In this document: positions 16,704 to 25,014 of the stretch, piece by piece
Layout: the number at the start of each line of letters is the position of its first letter
Numbering within the stretch: position 1 is the first letter of the stretch
DNA from: Saprospiraceae bacterium
GTDB lineage: Bacteria; Bacteroidota; Bacteroidia; Chitinophagales; Saprospiraceae
DNA: 37,778 nucleotides
Reading direction: 5' to 3'
NCBI GenBank assembly: GCA_016787345.1
Contig: JAEUUU010000012.1
Span: forward strand, 1 to 37,778
Notes under the pieces: generated by a model
Database searches by the model: none
What the model was told of the DNA's origin: nothing
What the model saw: only the letters and a program-made list of their open reading frames with translations
Translations under genes and position numbers: made by a program

Positions 16704-16733
16704 AACCTTCATCAACCCTCATCAACCTTCAAC
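16704..16733. repeat. 10-bp tandem array, three copies
   Basis: Units are AACCTTCATC, AACCCTCATC and AACCTTCAAC. The array ends one base before the TAA stop (16735-16737) of the minus-strand gene. Confidence 0.85.
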
Positions 16734-16734
16734 A

Positions 16735-18147
16735 TTATCCTCTTCCGCCGCGGCCGCTGCTGTTGCTGCTTCCACCGCCGCTACGGCCGCCGCTATTGCC
16801 ACCGCCGCTGTTGCCGCCGCTGCTGCGGCCGCCGCTGTTGCCACTGTCGTTGGAGCGGGTCGGGCGGTCGAAGGAGCGCTGTTGCGGTTCGCTGCGCTGC
16901 GGGCGGGATTCAGCCGGTTGGCGCTGCGATTCGCTGCGTTGCGGGCGGGTTTCAGCCGGCTGGCGCTGCGGTTCACTGCGTTGCGGGCGTGCTTCCTCGC
17001 GCGGTTGTTCGTACGAACGGCGGCTCGGGCGCGGCTCTTCGGCTTGCGGGCGCGTCTGGGCCGGTTGGCGCTGCGGTTCGGCCGGGCGAGAGGGGCGTGT
17101 CTCGGCCGGCTGGCGCGTCGGTTCGGTCGGGCGCGAGGGGCGCGTCTCGGTCGGCTGGCGCGTCGGTTCGGTCGGGCGGGCTTCCTGCGGCTGGCGTCCG
17201 CCTTGCGGGCTCGTCGGGCGTGCCTCTTGCGGGTTTCCCGAGGGGTTGCGTCCGGCCTGCGGCGTGCGGGTGGCATCGGCAGGCGTGTTTGGCGTGCTTT
17301 GGCGGCCGTCGACCTTGGATGTTTTGCCTACGGGCTCGCGGTCGCTTTCCACGGCTATGCGGCCGGGCTGGCGGCCGTTGAGTTCGATGGCGTTCGGCGT
17401 ATTGCCGGCGGGGTTGAGGCGCCCGTTTTTGTCTTTGATCTGGACGTAACCGGGGTTGACCGAGGTGCCGCCGCGACGCGGACCCACGTAGGTCGTTTGA
17501 TTAAAACCGCCGCCGTTGTTGTTGTAATAGTAGTTGTTGTTGACCCACACGTTGTTGTACGGGTTGCAGCCGTTCCAGGTCCAGTAGGGGTCATAGTAGA
17601 AGTTGTTACAGCCGTAGAAATTGTTCCAGGGGTTACCCCAGCCGCCCCAGGCGTTTCCGCCCCAGGTATTCCAGCCCCAGGAGTTCCAGCCCCAGCCCCA
17701 GTAGGGGTTACCCCAGCCGCCCCAGGCATTCCAGGAGTTCCAGCGATTCCAGCGCCGCCATTGGCGGTAAGACCAGTAATCGCCACCCATGACGTAGATA
17801 GACGTGCCGGGCATATAGAAGGGGTCGTACACCCAGAGGTCGGTGTAGAAGGGATCGTAATAGTCGTACACAACGGTCGGGCGGTGAAAACGACGCACAC
17901 GCGACGAATACTCATAGGCGTACTCGTCTTCGTAGTCGTAGAATTCGCCGTCGTAGCCGTCGTCGCCGTCGTCGTAGCCCCGGCTGACATTATTGGCCGG
18001 CTGGCTCGTTTGAAAGTCGGCGGGAGGCGGGGCGTCGGTGCTCGGGTCGTAATAAACGTCGTCCGTTTGCGCACCCAGCTGGGTGGCGAAGCTCGACATC
18101 CAGAACGCCAGGAACAGGAGGATCAGGGACTTATTGTTGACTTTCAT
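16735..18147 (-). CDS. Secreted low-complexity protein: Tyr/Asp-, Trp/Asn/Gly- and Arg/Pro/Gln-rich
   Basis: The protein has 470 aa, with a signal peptide (residues 1-27, ending LGAQ). Four compositional zones follow. Residues about 30-80 are acidic and Tyr-rich (DDGDDGYDGEFYDYEDEY). Residues about 80-225 are dominated by Trp, Asn, Gly and Tyr, with WGNPYWGWGWNSWGWN-like units. Residues about 225-300 are more ordinary. Residues about 300-435 hold many copies of a degenerate unit close to QRQPAETRPQRSEP. The last ~40 residues are Gly/Ser only. I recognise no catalytic domain and no T9SS tail. Such proteins are common and unnamed in Bacteroidetes; matrix, adhesive or envelope roles are guesses. 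It has its own candidate promoter (TACTTTTG, 18198-18205) and terminator. The antisense frames across it are long only because of its composition. Confidence 0.85.
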   Translation of the reverse strand: MKVNNKSLILLFLAFWMSSFATQLGAQTDDVYYDPSTDAPPPADFQTSQPANNVSRGYDDGDDGYDGEFYDYEDEYAYEYSSRVRRFHRPTVVYDYYDPFYTDLWVYDPFYMPGTSIYVMGGDYWSYRQWRRWNRWNSWNAWGGWGNPYWGWGWNSWGWNTWGGNAWGGWGNPWNNFYGCNNFYYDPYWTWNGCNPYNNVWVNNNYYYNNNGGGFNQTTYVGPRRGGTSVNPGYVQIKDKNGRLNPAGNTPNAIELNGRQPGRIAVESDREPVGKTSKVDGRQSTPNTPADATRTPQAGRNPSGNPQEARPTSPQGGRQPQEARPTEPTRQPTETRPSRPTEPTRQPAETRPSRPAEPQRQPAQTRPQAEEPRPSRRSYEQPREEARPQRSEPQRQPAETRPQRSESQRQPAESRPQRSEPQQRSFDRPTRSNDSGNSGGRSSGGNSGGGNSGGRSGGGSSNSSGRGGRG

Positions 18148-18197
18148 GGTGGTGAGTGAATTTTTAGCGCGAGTGTCCGGTGCGCTTTTTACAGGAT

Positions 18198-18205
18198 CAA
18201 AAGTA
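18198..18205 (-). promoter_or_regulatory. Bacteroidetes -7 box for the low-complexity protein gene
   Basis: TACTTTTG on the minus strand matches TAnnTTTG exactly and lies about 50 bp upstream of the ATG at 18147. No clear -33 TTTG box was found. Confidence 0.55.
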
Positions 18206-18206
18206 T

Positions 18207-18214
18207 TACCTTTG
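18207..18214 (+). promoter_or_regulatory. Bacteroidetes -7 box for proS
   Basis: TACCTTTG on the plus strand matches TAnnTTTG exactly. It lies 236 bp upstream of the proS ATG, implying a long leader. A T-rich tract at about 18185-18190 could serve as the upstream element. Confidence 0.4.
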
Positions 18215-18450
18215 CCCGCTTTTTTTGGTTAAAACGCCTTTAAAGTGCCTTTTTGCGGCCGTTAAAGTTCGCTTAAAACCTGACATTTCCCGGAACCAAA
18301 TGTTAAAATCCGTTGATTCTGCAACAGGAGCGCGACCGGAAAGGTAGTTCGGGCATTTGAATAGAGTCTTTTTATTCAACAAAACCGGACCCCAAAAGTC
18401 GATTCGTTTCCTGTATTTTTTTCAAGTTACCAGCTTCCGCTTCACCGTTT

Positions 18451-19917
18451 ATGGCAAAAGAAATTACACCCCGTTCAGAAGACTACTCGCAGTGGTACCT
18501 CGACATTGTACAAAAAGCCCGGCTGGCCGATAACTCGCCCGTGCGCGGTTGTATGGTAATCAAGCCACACGGCTTCGCTATTTGGGAAAAAATGCGCGAC
18601 GCCCTGGACAAGATGTTCAAAGACACCGGCCACGTCAATGCCTATTTCCCGCTCTTCATTCCCAAAAGCTTTCTCTCCAAAGAGGCGGCTCACGTGGAAG
18701 GTTTTGCCAAAGAATGCGCCGTGGTCACCCACTACCGCCTGAAAAACGACCCCAACGGCGGCGGCGTCGTGGTCGACCCGGAAGCCAAACTCGAAGAAGA
18801 ACTGATCGTGCGGCCGACCTCGGAGACGATCATCTGGAATACTTACCGCGACTGGATTCAGAGCTACCGCGACCTGCCCATCCTGCTCAACCAATGGGCC
18901 AACGTGGTGCGTTGGGAAATGCGTACCCGCGCTTTTTTGCGCACCGCCGAATTCCTCTGGCAGGAAGGCCATACCGCCCACGCCAGTGCCGAGGAGGCCA
19001 TGAGCGAAGCGCGCCTCATGCTCGACGTGTACGCCCGCTTCGCCGAAGAATACATGGCCATGCCGGTGATCAAAGGCGTAAAAACACCCAACGAACGCTT
19101 CGCCGGCGCCGATGAAACCTTCTGCATCGAAGCGCTTATGCAGGACGGAAAGGCCCTCCAGGCGGGTACTTCGCACTTCCTGGGCCAGAATTTCGCCAAG
19201 GCCTTCGAGGTCATGTTCCTCAACAAGGAAAACCAGCAGGAGTACGTCTGGGCAACCTCCTGGGGCGTTTCCACCCGCCTTATCGGCGGCCTGATCATGA
19301 CCCACTCCGACGACGACGGCCTCGTGCTGCCGCCCAAACTGGCGCCGATCCAGGTGGTCATCGTACCCATTCCGAAACCCGCGCCGGGCCTCACCGAAGT
19401 GGCGGAAAAAATTGCCGCCGACCTGCGCGCCAAAGGAGTTTCGGTCAAAATCGACAACGACGACCAGAACCGCCCCGGCTTCAAATTCGCCGAATACGAA
19501 ATGATCGGCGTGCCGGTGCGCCTCGGCCTCGGCCAGCGCGACATCGACGCCGGCCAGGTGGAAGTCGCCCGCCGCGATACCAAGGAAAAATCCAGCGTGC
19601 CGCTCGACACCGTGGCCGACTACGTGGCCAATCTGCTCGACGAAATTCAGGTCAACCTCTTCAACCGCGCCAAGGCTTACCGCGACGAGCACATCACGCC
19701 GGTAAATACCTGGGAAGAATTTGTCGACGTACTCGAAAACAAGGGCGGATTTGCCTTTGCACACTGGGATGGCAGTACCGAAACCGAACTGGCTATCAAG
19801 GAAAAAACCAAGGCGACGATCCGCTGCATTCCGATCGACGGCAACGACGAAGCCGGCGCCTGCATCCTGACCGGTCAGCCGAGCAGCCGCCGGGTATTGT
19901 TTGCCAAAGCGTATTAA
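18451..19917 (+). CDS. proS: Prolyl-tRNA synthetase, short (archaeal/eukaryotic-type) form
   Basis: The protein has 488 aa and charges tRNA-Pro with proline in the cytoplasm. Class II motifs are clear: RPTSE at 121-125, motif 2 [15 protein letters not shown] from 154 with QEGHTAH, and motif 3 [19 protein letters not shown] around 279-297. The anticodon-binding domain follows (about 300-400). The C-terminal domain ends in the conserved Tyr (RVLFAKAY). It lacks the ~180-residue editing insertion of the long bacterial form, as is usual for Bacteroidetes and other ProRS of this type. It lies divergent from the Pro/Arg-rich secreted protein gene and is followed by terminator hairpins. Confidence 0.97.
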   Translation: MAKEITPRSEDYSQWYLDIVQKARLADNSPVRGCMVIKPHGFAIWEKMRDALDKMFKDTGHVNAYFPLFIPKSFLSKEAAHVEGFAKECAVVTHYRLKNDPNGGGVVVDPEAKLEEELIVRPTSETIIWNTYRDWIQSYRDLPILLNQWANVVRWEMRTRAFLRTAEFLWQEGHTAHASAEEAMSEARLMLDVYARFAEEYMAMPVIKGVKTPNERFAGADETFCIEALMQDGKALQAGTSHFLGQNFAKAFEVMFLNKENQQEYVWATSWGVSTRLIGGLIMTHSDDDGLVLPPKLAPIQVVIVPIPKPAPGLTEVAEKIAADLRAKGVSVKIDNDDQNRPGFKFAEYEMIGVPVRLGLGQRDIDAGQVEVARRDTKEKSSVPLDTVADYVANLLDEIQVNLFNRAKAYRDEHITPVNTWEEFVDVLENKGGFAFAHWDGSTETELAIKEKTKATIRCIPIDGNDEAGACILTGQPSSRRVLFAKAY

Positions 19918-19934
19918 ATTGGCAAGACCGGAAG

Positions 19935-19954
19935 AAAATCTTCAAGATTTTTTT
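19935..19954 (+). terminator. Rho-independent terminator after proS
   Basis: AAAATC and GATTTT pair around a TTCAA loop and run into a seven-T tract, starting 18 bp after the proS stop codon. Confidence 0.7.
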
Positions 19955-19957
19955 GGG

Positions 19958-20017
19958 CACGCCATGACGCGAAGCGAGCTTGTCTGACAAGACAGCCTCG
20001 TTTTGCGTTTTGGCGTG
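19958..20017. terminator. Long imperfect palindrome between convergent proS and the M23 peptidase gene
   Basis: CACGCCA (19958-19964) pairs with TGGCGTG (20011-20017). CTTGTC (19979-19984) pairs with GACAAG (19986-19991) around a single T, and CGAG/CTCG pairs nearby. Together they make a 60-nt imperfect hairpin usable as a terminator from either side. Confidence 0.6.
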
Positions 20018-20027
20018 TCTTCGTATT

Positions 20028-21803
20028 TTATTTCAAAAATTTCCCTTCAAACTTCCCGGTATTGCCCCGGTCGTCCCGAACGGTGAGCACCAGCGTATGC
20101 TCGCCCGGACCGATGCGCCCGTCGAACGTATGGGTAATTCGCGCCGATTTGCGATCGTACTCAAACAGTATCCATTGCCCGTCGACGGCGCCGCGAAAAC
20201 TGAGGCCGTCGGCCGATTCGCCCACGGAGAAATTGTCGCGGATGCGGAACGACATACTCGTCTTTTTACGCAGGTCGGGGCCAAAAACAATGGGGGAGAT
20301 CGTGGGCGGCTCCGTATCGGTCATGATACAGTAATCGCCAAAGTTGCGCACCCGCGTTTTCAGCCAGGCGCCATTCCAGTTGCCGCCGCAATTGGTCGGC
20401 TTGCCCCTGCCGCAACGGGCGACAACCGCCTTCGATTTGAGTTCGGGCGGCACCTGTTTTTGTGGCAAAATACCGAGGTCGAAATATTTGTGTACGGGCG
20501 TATTGCGGTCGTGCAAATGGTGCATGTTGGAATACACGCCCTGGCTTTCGTCGGGAGTGGTTTCGTATTGAAAGGCGAGGTTTTCGTACAGGGAACCGGC
20601 CGGCAGCGTCAGGGAAAAATCGGCCAGATCGATGTGATTTTCAACATTGTGTACCAGTTGGTACTGATAGGGCGCCGGTGTCGCTTGCTCGACAGGGTCG
20701 GCACGCAGCACCCAAAAAGTGATGCTGGCGGCGTTGCCGGCGGCGTCGACGGCTTTCAGGTTTACTTTAACCGGCTTGTCTTTGTAGATGGCGATAGCGC
20801 CCATAGCGTCGGTGCGCACGTAGTTGGAAAGGCGGTCGCCCGGCAGCACGAAACAGCGGTGAAACCAGGCGCCGAAACGCTCGCGGGCGGCATAGTCTGC
20901 GTGGGCATTGAGGTAGCGGGTTTCGTCGAAATCGAGTTGCTCCATGCGCCATTCGTACACCGGCTGGTCGTCGGCGCTGACGCGCAGGGCAAACACGCCG
21001 TTGTCGTTGCGAAAGGCGCCGATGGCGTCGTAGGTTTTGACGCCGAAGCCTACCCGCCAGGCAGCAAGCCGAACGGTATCGCCGGCAGCAGGGCCGTACG
21101 TGCCGTCGGGTTTGCGTTTGATCGGGAATGCTTTCCCGGTCAGAATTTCGCGGCTTTCATTGAGGAAATAAACTTTCATATCGCGCAACTCGGGCGCGGC
21201 CTTGTCTTTGTCGGGCAGCCCGAACAGCAGAGGATTCAAGGCGCGATCGGTGGCGCTGTGCCGTACTTCGAAATGCAAGTGAGGGCCGGTGGAGCCCCCC
21301 GTATTGCCCATTTTGCCAATCTCTTCCCCTTGTTTGAACTTGAACTGGCCGTCCGGCGGGTTCAGATTAACTTCGAAACGCTGGCTTTTGTACTGCGCAT
21401 CGCGGACGTATTTTTCGATTGCGGGTGCAAATTTGTCGAGGTGCGCGTACACTGTCGAGTAACCATTGGGATGCCGGATGTACAACACGTTTCCGTAACC
21501 GCCAGCCTGCACTTTGATCCGGTCGACGTAGCCGTCGGCCGCGGCATATACCGGTTGCCCTACCCTGCCGGTCCGGCTTTTCAGATCGAGGCCGGAGTGG
21601 AAATGGTCGTCGCGCAACTCTCCGAAAGTGCCGGTCACGCGCATGATCTCGTCTTCCACCGGCATTTGAAAATAATCTTTGGGATAATAGGCGGCGATGG
21701 TTTCCGCATCGGGCAGTGGCGGCGGCGCCCCCGCGCTTGTGAAAATGCCGGTCGGCCACAATAAGATCAGGCAAAGCACCGGCACAAACCAAATTTTGTA
21801 CAT
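20028..21803 (-). CDS. Secreted M23 (LytM-type) metallopeptidase with long C-terminal beta-rich region
   Basis: The protein has 591 aa with a hydrophobic N-terminus (MYKIWFVPVLCLILLWPTGI). The M23 zinc site is complete: HSGLD (H69, D73) and GPHLHFE (H175, H177), plus H121 in AHLDKF. The catalytic domain spans about 60-185, with a 35-residue insertion before the HLH motif. Family members cut peptide cross-links in peptidoglycan or act as regulators of such cutting. The remaining ~400 residues form a beta-rich region without a domain I can name and without a T9SS tail; the end FEGKFLK is short. Probably periplasmic or outer-membrane-associated. It is separated from the upstream gene by the compact palindromic element and is likely its own transcript. 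Confidence 0.92.
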   Translation of the reverse strand: MYKIWFVPVLCLILLWPTGIFTSAGAPPPLPDAETIAAYYPKDYFQMPVEDEIMRVTGTFGELRDDHFHSGLDLKSRTGRVGQPVYAAADGYVDRIKVQAGGYGNVLYIRHPNGYSTVYAHLDKFAPAIEKYVRDAQYKSQRFEVNLNPPDGQFKFKQGEEIGKMGNTGGSTGPHLHFEVRHSATDRALNPLLFGLPDKDKAAPELRDMKVYFLNESREILTGKAFPIKRKPDGTYGPAAGDTVRLAAWRVGFGVKTYDAIGAFRNDNGVFALRVSADDQPVYEWRMEQLDFDETRYLNAHADYAARERFGAWFHRCFVLPGDRLSNYVRTDAMGAIAIYKDKPVKVNLKAVDAAGNAASITFWVLRADPVEQATPAPYQYQLVHNVENHIDLADFSLTLPAGSLYENLAFQYETTPDESQGVYSNMHHLHDRNTPVHKYFDLGILPQKQVPPELKSKAVVARCGRGKPTNCGGNWNGAWLKTRVRNFGDYCIMTDTEPPTISPIVFGPDLRKKTSMSFRIRDNFSVGESADGLSFRGAVDGQWILFEYDRKSARITHTFDGRIGPGEHTLVLTVRDDRGNTGKFEGKFLK

Positions 21804-21861
21804 GGCTGACGATTTTTCAGTTACAAGGGCAAATTAAAGGAAAAATCAGCCAAAAATTGGA

Positions 21862-22020
21862 GAATGGGTGGTGAATAAGTGGTGAATTGGTGAATCGGTG
21901 AATTGGTTATAAAAGGGGCGTTGCTGCTCCCATTTCAGGGATTTGGCCGGCAAAAGCATACCGAACCCGAGCGCAGCAGTAACCCTTTTATAACCAATTC
22001 ACTCATTCACCAATTCACCA
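21862..22020. repeat. Palindromic intergenic element, compact copy
   Basis: GTGAATTGGTTATAAAAGGG (21898-21917) pairs perfectly over 20 bp with 21983-22002. Pairing continues inward through TTGCTGC/GCAGTAA with one mismatch. Flanking words GGTGAATTGGTGAAT and ATTCACCAATTCACC extend the symmetry outward. The two halves match the two ends of the element at 4832-5290, in opposite orientation, so this copy looks like the basic form. Its right end contains the last codon and stop of the fibronectin-III gene. Confidence 0.85.
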
Positions 22021-23673
22021 CTTATTTACCACTAACTTCCGCACCTGCATCAGTTGTTCGTTGCCGATATGGAGCAGGTAAATGCCGTTGGGCAGGTCGG
22101 AGAGCTGGATTTGGCCGTTCCAGCTGCCTTGCTCCGGTGCGATGTTTTGTTGCAGGAGGAGTTGGCCGTTGAGGTCGTACAAGCGGAGGGTAGCCGCCTG
22201 GGCGCCGAGGCCGTCGATTTGCACGTTGGTCGTGTGAGCGGCCGGATTGGGCCATACGCGGAGGGTAGCGGAAGCAACTTCCGTCAGGCTGCCGCGTTCT
22301 TCGGCAGTGGCGGATTTGAGGGCGCTGTCGTCGTTGCCCACGAGGTTGGTCGCGGTTTTGAATTTGCGCCAGCCGGTCCATTTGCTGTGTGTCGTAGCCG
22401 AGCAGTTGGCCCGTACCTTGAATTTGTAGCGGGTGTTCGGGCTGAGTCCGGTGAGCAGGTAGGAGTTGGTCGTCACGGTCGTTGTGATCTGGAAGGGGTT
22501 GGCGCCTTGCTGGATGCGTTCCACTTCGAGGCTGTAAGAGATGACGCCGGGTACCGAATCCCAGGTCAGGAGTGCGGAGTTGGAGGTGATATTGACGGCA
22601 AACTGGTTGGTAGGTTTGGCGCAACCGCCGGTACCGCCGCCGCCGGGAGGACCACCCAGCGTTCCGTTGAAATACTGCCAGGCCGACCAGTCGCTTTGCG
22701 CGCCGGCTGCGCAACGGGTGCGCACTTTGAATTTGTACAACACGCCGGCTTGCAGGTCGGTTACGACATAAAACGTATCGACAGAGGAAACTTCGAGATG
22801 GAAGTTACTGGGTACATTCTGTTCGTCTTCGATCTCGATATCGTACTGCACAGCACCGGAGACCCCGTTCCATTTCAGGGTAGCGCTCGTGCCCGAAAGG
22901 GCTGCCGTCAGGCCGACCGGTGCAGCGCAATCGCCGCCGGTACCGCCGCCGCCATTGCCGCCACCGTTGCCGCCGCCGGAGCCATTAAAGAACAACCAGG
23001 CCGACCAGTCGCTCTGACCGTTGCTGCAACGGGCGCGCACTTTGAACTTGTACAACACGCCGGCTTGCAGGCCCGGAAGCGCGTAGGTTGTGCTGGTTGT
23101 GCTGTCTTCGAGATGGAAGGTACTGGGGTTGTTTTGCTCGTCTTCCACTTCGATGTAATATTTGACGGCGCCTTGCACTGCTGCCCAACTGAGGGCGGCT
23201 GTACCACCCGAAACGCTGGCTGTCAGGCCGGAAGGAATGGCGCAATCGCCGGAACCTCCGCCGGTACCACCACCGCCTGTGCCGCCACCGCCGTTGCCGC
23301 CGGATGCCGTGAAAAAGAACCATTCCGACCAGTCGCTTTTGTCGCCGCCGCAGTGGGTGCGCACCTTGAATTTGTACAACACACCGGCTTGCAGGCCCGT
23401 GAGCACGTAAGTATTGCCGGTTACGGTTGTTTCGATGTGGAAAGTGCTGGGGTTGTTTTGCTCGTCCTGGGCTTCCACGTCGTAAGAAGTAGCGCCGCTG
23501 ACAGCGCCCCAGTTGAGGGTGGCGGAGCCGCCAGCGTTGTCGGTTACGTTGAGGCCGCTCGCGATGTCGCATGTCAGGCAGATGCCGGAGGGCGGGAAGG
23601 TAGACGGAGCGGCCGTACCGAACGACCAGAGTCCGAAAACCAGAAGAAGGATAGAGAAGAATCGTGTTTGCAT
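22015..23673 (-). CDS. T9SS cargo protein with four fibronectin type III domains
   Basis: The protein has 552 aa from the ATG at 23673, chosen because it begins a signal peptide (MQTRFFSILLLVFGLWSFG) that a longer frame to 23817 would bury. Four FN3 domains lie at about 36-123, 144-230, 249-337 and 352-441. The first three are near copies sharing LQAGVLYKFKVR and EDEQN or QDEQN, and are joined by linkers of Gly with a few Thr, Ser and Asn. The type A T9SS sorting domain fills about 468-552 (VWPNPAAHTTNVQI ... LRLYDLNGQLL ... LPNGIYLLHI ... QVRKLVVNK). It has no catalytic motif and is probably an adhesin or surface-binding protein. The last residue, Trp after the usual Lys, and the stop codon are written by the palindromic repeat. 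Confidence 0.9.
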   Translation of the reverse strand: MQTRFFSILLLVFGLWSFGTAAPSTFPPSGICLTCDIASGLNVTDNAGGSATLNWGAVSGATSYDVEAQDEQNNPSTFHIETTVTGNTYVLTGLQAGVLYKFKVRTHCGGDKSDWSEWFFFTASGGNGGGGTGGGGTGGGSGDCAIPSGLTASVSGGTAALSWAAVQGAVKYYIEVEDEQNNPSTFHLEDSTTSTTYALPGLQAGVLYKFKVRARCSNGQSDWSAWLFFNGSGGGNGGGNGGGGTGGDCAAPVGLTAALSGTSATLKWNGVSGAVQYDIEIEDEQNVPSNFHLEVSSVDTFYVVTDLQAGVLYKFKVRTRCAAGAQSDWSAWQYFNGTLGGPPGGGGTGGCAKPTNQFAVNITSNSALLTWDSVPGVISYSLEVERIQQGANPFQITTTVTTNSYLLTGLSPNTRYKFKVRANCSATTHSKWTGWRKFKTATNLVGNDDSALKSATAEERGSLTEVASATLRVWPNPAAHTTNVQIDGLGAQAATLRLYDLNGQLLLQQNIAPEQGSWNGQIQLSDLPNGIYLLHIGNEQLMQVRKLVVNKW

Positions 23674-23710
23674 AGTGTTGAAATTTGGACTGATTGATAC
23701 TTGATTTGAC

Positions 23711-23742
23711 GCCAACGTTTCCCGGCCGGAATAAGCGTTGGC
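23711..23742 (-). terminator. GC-rich palindrome between the VIT1-like gene and the fibronectin gene
   Basis: GCCAACG (23711-23717) and CGTTGGC (23736-23742) enclose CCGGCCGG (23722-23729), giving a stable nested hairpin. It lies about 100 bp after the stop of the upstream minus-strand gene and 38 bp before the ATG of the next. It may end the upstream transcript or form a 5' leader structure; there is no T-tract. Confidence 0.45.
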
Positions 23743-23848
23743 CTGGATCAAATGTGGTATCAGTCCGTACGCCTGCACAACTCTTTGCATCCGAACGGGA
23801 AGGAAAACACGACTCAAGCGGAAGAAACCGGCTTTAAATAAAAAATCC

Positions 23849-24973
23849 TTATCCGGCGATCGATACCCCGATCAGTTTGCCGATTCCGAAAGTGATCGCG
23901 GCGGCCAACAGCCCAAACACCACCTGACGCATACCCGAAAACCAGATGCTTTTGCCGGTAAACAGGGTGATGGCCGACCCGATCAGAAACAACCCGACCG
24001 TACTGGCGACAACACTGATGAGTATGGCCGTATTGCCTCCCCCCCAGAAAAACGGCGCCAGTGGGATGATCGCTCCGATCGCGAACAGGACAAACGAGGT
24101 GATCGCCGCTTCCCAGGCCGAACTCTTCAATTCTTCGGGATTGATGCCCAGTTCTTCCTTGACCAGCACTTCATGCGCGTGTTCGCGGTCCGACATGATC
24201 TTGGTCGCCATATCGTGGGCCTGGGTTTCCGGTATGCCTTTGGCCATGTAAATCAGTGTGATTTCTTTCAATTCACCTTCCGGATTGCTCATAATCTCTT
24301 CCATTTCAAGGGCCATCTGCCGTTCGTAAAGTTCCTGGGAGCTTTTAACCGAAATCCATTCCCCCAGGGCCATCGACAATGCGCCGGCCAGCAAACCCGC
24401 GGAGCCGGCGAGGAGCACCTCGCTTTGCCCGCTGGTGGCCCCGGCCACGCCCATCACCAGGCTCATGTTGGACACCAGCCCGTCGTTGGCGCCGAGTACG
24501 GCTGCGCGCAAAGCGTTGCCGCCCACCGATTTATGCCGCCCCTCGATGCGGGAAAGATTCTCGCCGCTGACCTTGTGGCGGCTGGTCATCAGGGATTGCA
24601 GAATTTTAATGTGGTTGCCTTCGTCGCCCCGCGCAGGCTGGTTTTGCGCTTCTTTCTGTTGTACGGCCGCGCGGGCGATGCTTTTTTCGGTATCCATCAG
24701 GACGCCGATGATGTAATCGTAGCCCAAAACTTTCCCGATCCGGTTGAGGGTGCGGGCGCGCCAGGAGGGTTGGGGCAAGACCAGATCAGGCAACTGCTGG
24801 CGAAGATGGGTCAGCATGTGGCCGGCGTGCTCCGCTTCTATGTCGGCCAGATTATCAAATACCGCCGCAATGCCCTTGTCATCTTCGGCGGCAGCAATTT
24901 TTCGATACAGGAAAGCGGCATCCACCTCGGTTTGGAGGCTGGCCAATGCGGTATTGCGATCGGGCTTGTTCAT
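23849..24973 (-). CDS. Ferritin-like/VIT1 fusion membrane protein (MbfA-like iron exporter or transporter)
   Basis: The protein has 374 aa. The N-terminal ~140 residues are a ferritin/erythrin-like four-helix region with Glu/His ligand candidates (QTEVDAAFLYR, AAAEDDKG, DIEAEHAGHM). The C-terminal part from about 155 is a VIT1/CCC1-type membrane domain: AAVLGANDGLVSNMSLVMGVAGA, a cytoplasmic helical segment rich in Glu and Met (YERQMALEMEEIMSNPEGE), then hydrophobic segments to the end. The closest characterised type I know is MbfA of alpha-proteobacteria, which exports iron and protects against peroxide; transfer of that role to this protein is inference. It is divergent from the SulP gene across a 116-bp gap that holds a 21-bp dyad. 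Confidence 0.88.
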   Translation of the reverse strand: MNKPDRNTALASLQTEVDAAFLYRKIAAAEDDKGIAAVFDNLADIEAEHAGHMLTHLRQQLPDLVLPQPSWRARTLNRIGKVLGYDYIIGVLMDTEKSIARAAVQQKEAQNQPARGDEGNHIKILQSLMTSRHKVSGENLSRIEGRHKSVGGNALRAAVLGANDGLVSNMSLVMGVAGATSGQSEVLLAGSAGLLAGALSMALGEWISVKSSQELYERQMALEMEEIMSNPEGELKEITLIYMAKGIPETQAHDMATKIMSDREHAHEVLVKEELGINPEELKSSAWEAAITSFVLFAIGAIIPLAPFFWGGGNTAILISVVASTVGLFLIGSAITLFTGKSIWFSGMRQVVFGLLAAAITFGIGKLIGVSIAG

Positions 24974-25014
24974 GTTAAGATCAGGTGAAATAACAAGACG
25001 GATGCATCGAGGTC

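Larger units (their letters stand above)
18148..18450. other. Divergent intergenic region between the low-complexity protein gene and proS
   Basis: This 303-bp gap holds no ORF I can support. It contains two opposed TAnnTTTG boxes about one base apart (18198-18205 and 18207-18214). A small dyad TTGAATA/TATTCAA (18357-18363 and 18373-18379) lies in what would be the proS leader. The leader would be about 230 nt long, which leaves room for regulation, but no known riboswitch or leader-peptide pattern was recognised. Confidence 0.6.

Noticed and set aside
16882-18159. 425-codon plus-strand ORF opposite the low-complexity protein gene
   Set aside because: It is the antisense of repetitive GC-rich codons, is built of Arg/Ala/Leu/Val runs with no domain, and the minus-strand gene has signal peptide, promoter and terminator.
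18215-18450. T-box or other tRNA-sensing leader before proS
   Set aside because: Only a short TTGAATA/TATTCAA dyad is visible. T-box motifs are absent and T-boxes are not expected in Bacteroidetes.
18475-19764. 429-codon minus-strand ORF opposite proS
   Set aside because: proS has all class II synthetase motifs on the plus strand. The antisense translation is rich in Val, His and Gly without motifs.
22054-23697. 547-codon plus-strand ORF opposite the fibronectin gene
   Set aside because: The minus strand carries clear FN3 domains, a signal peptide and a T9SS tail. The plus-strand translation has no recognisable features.
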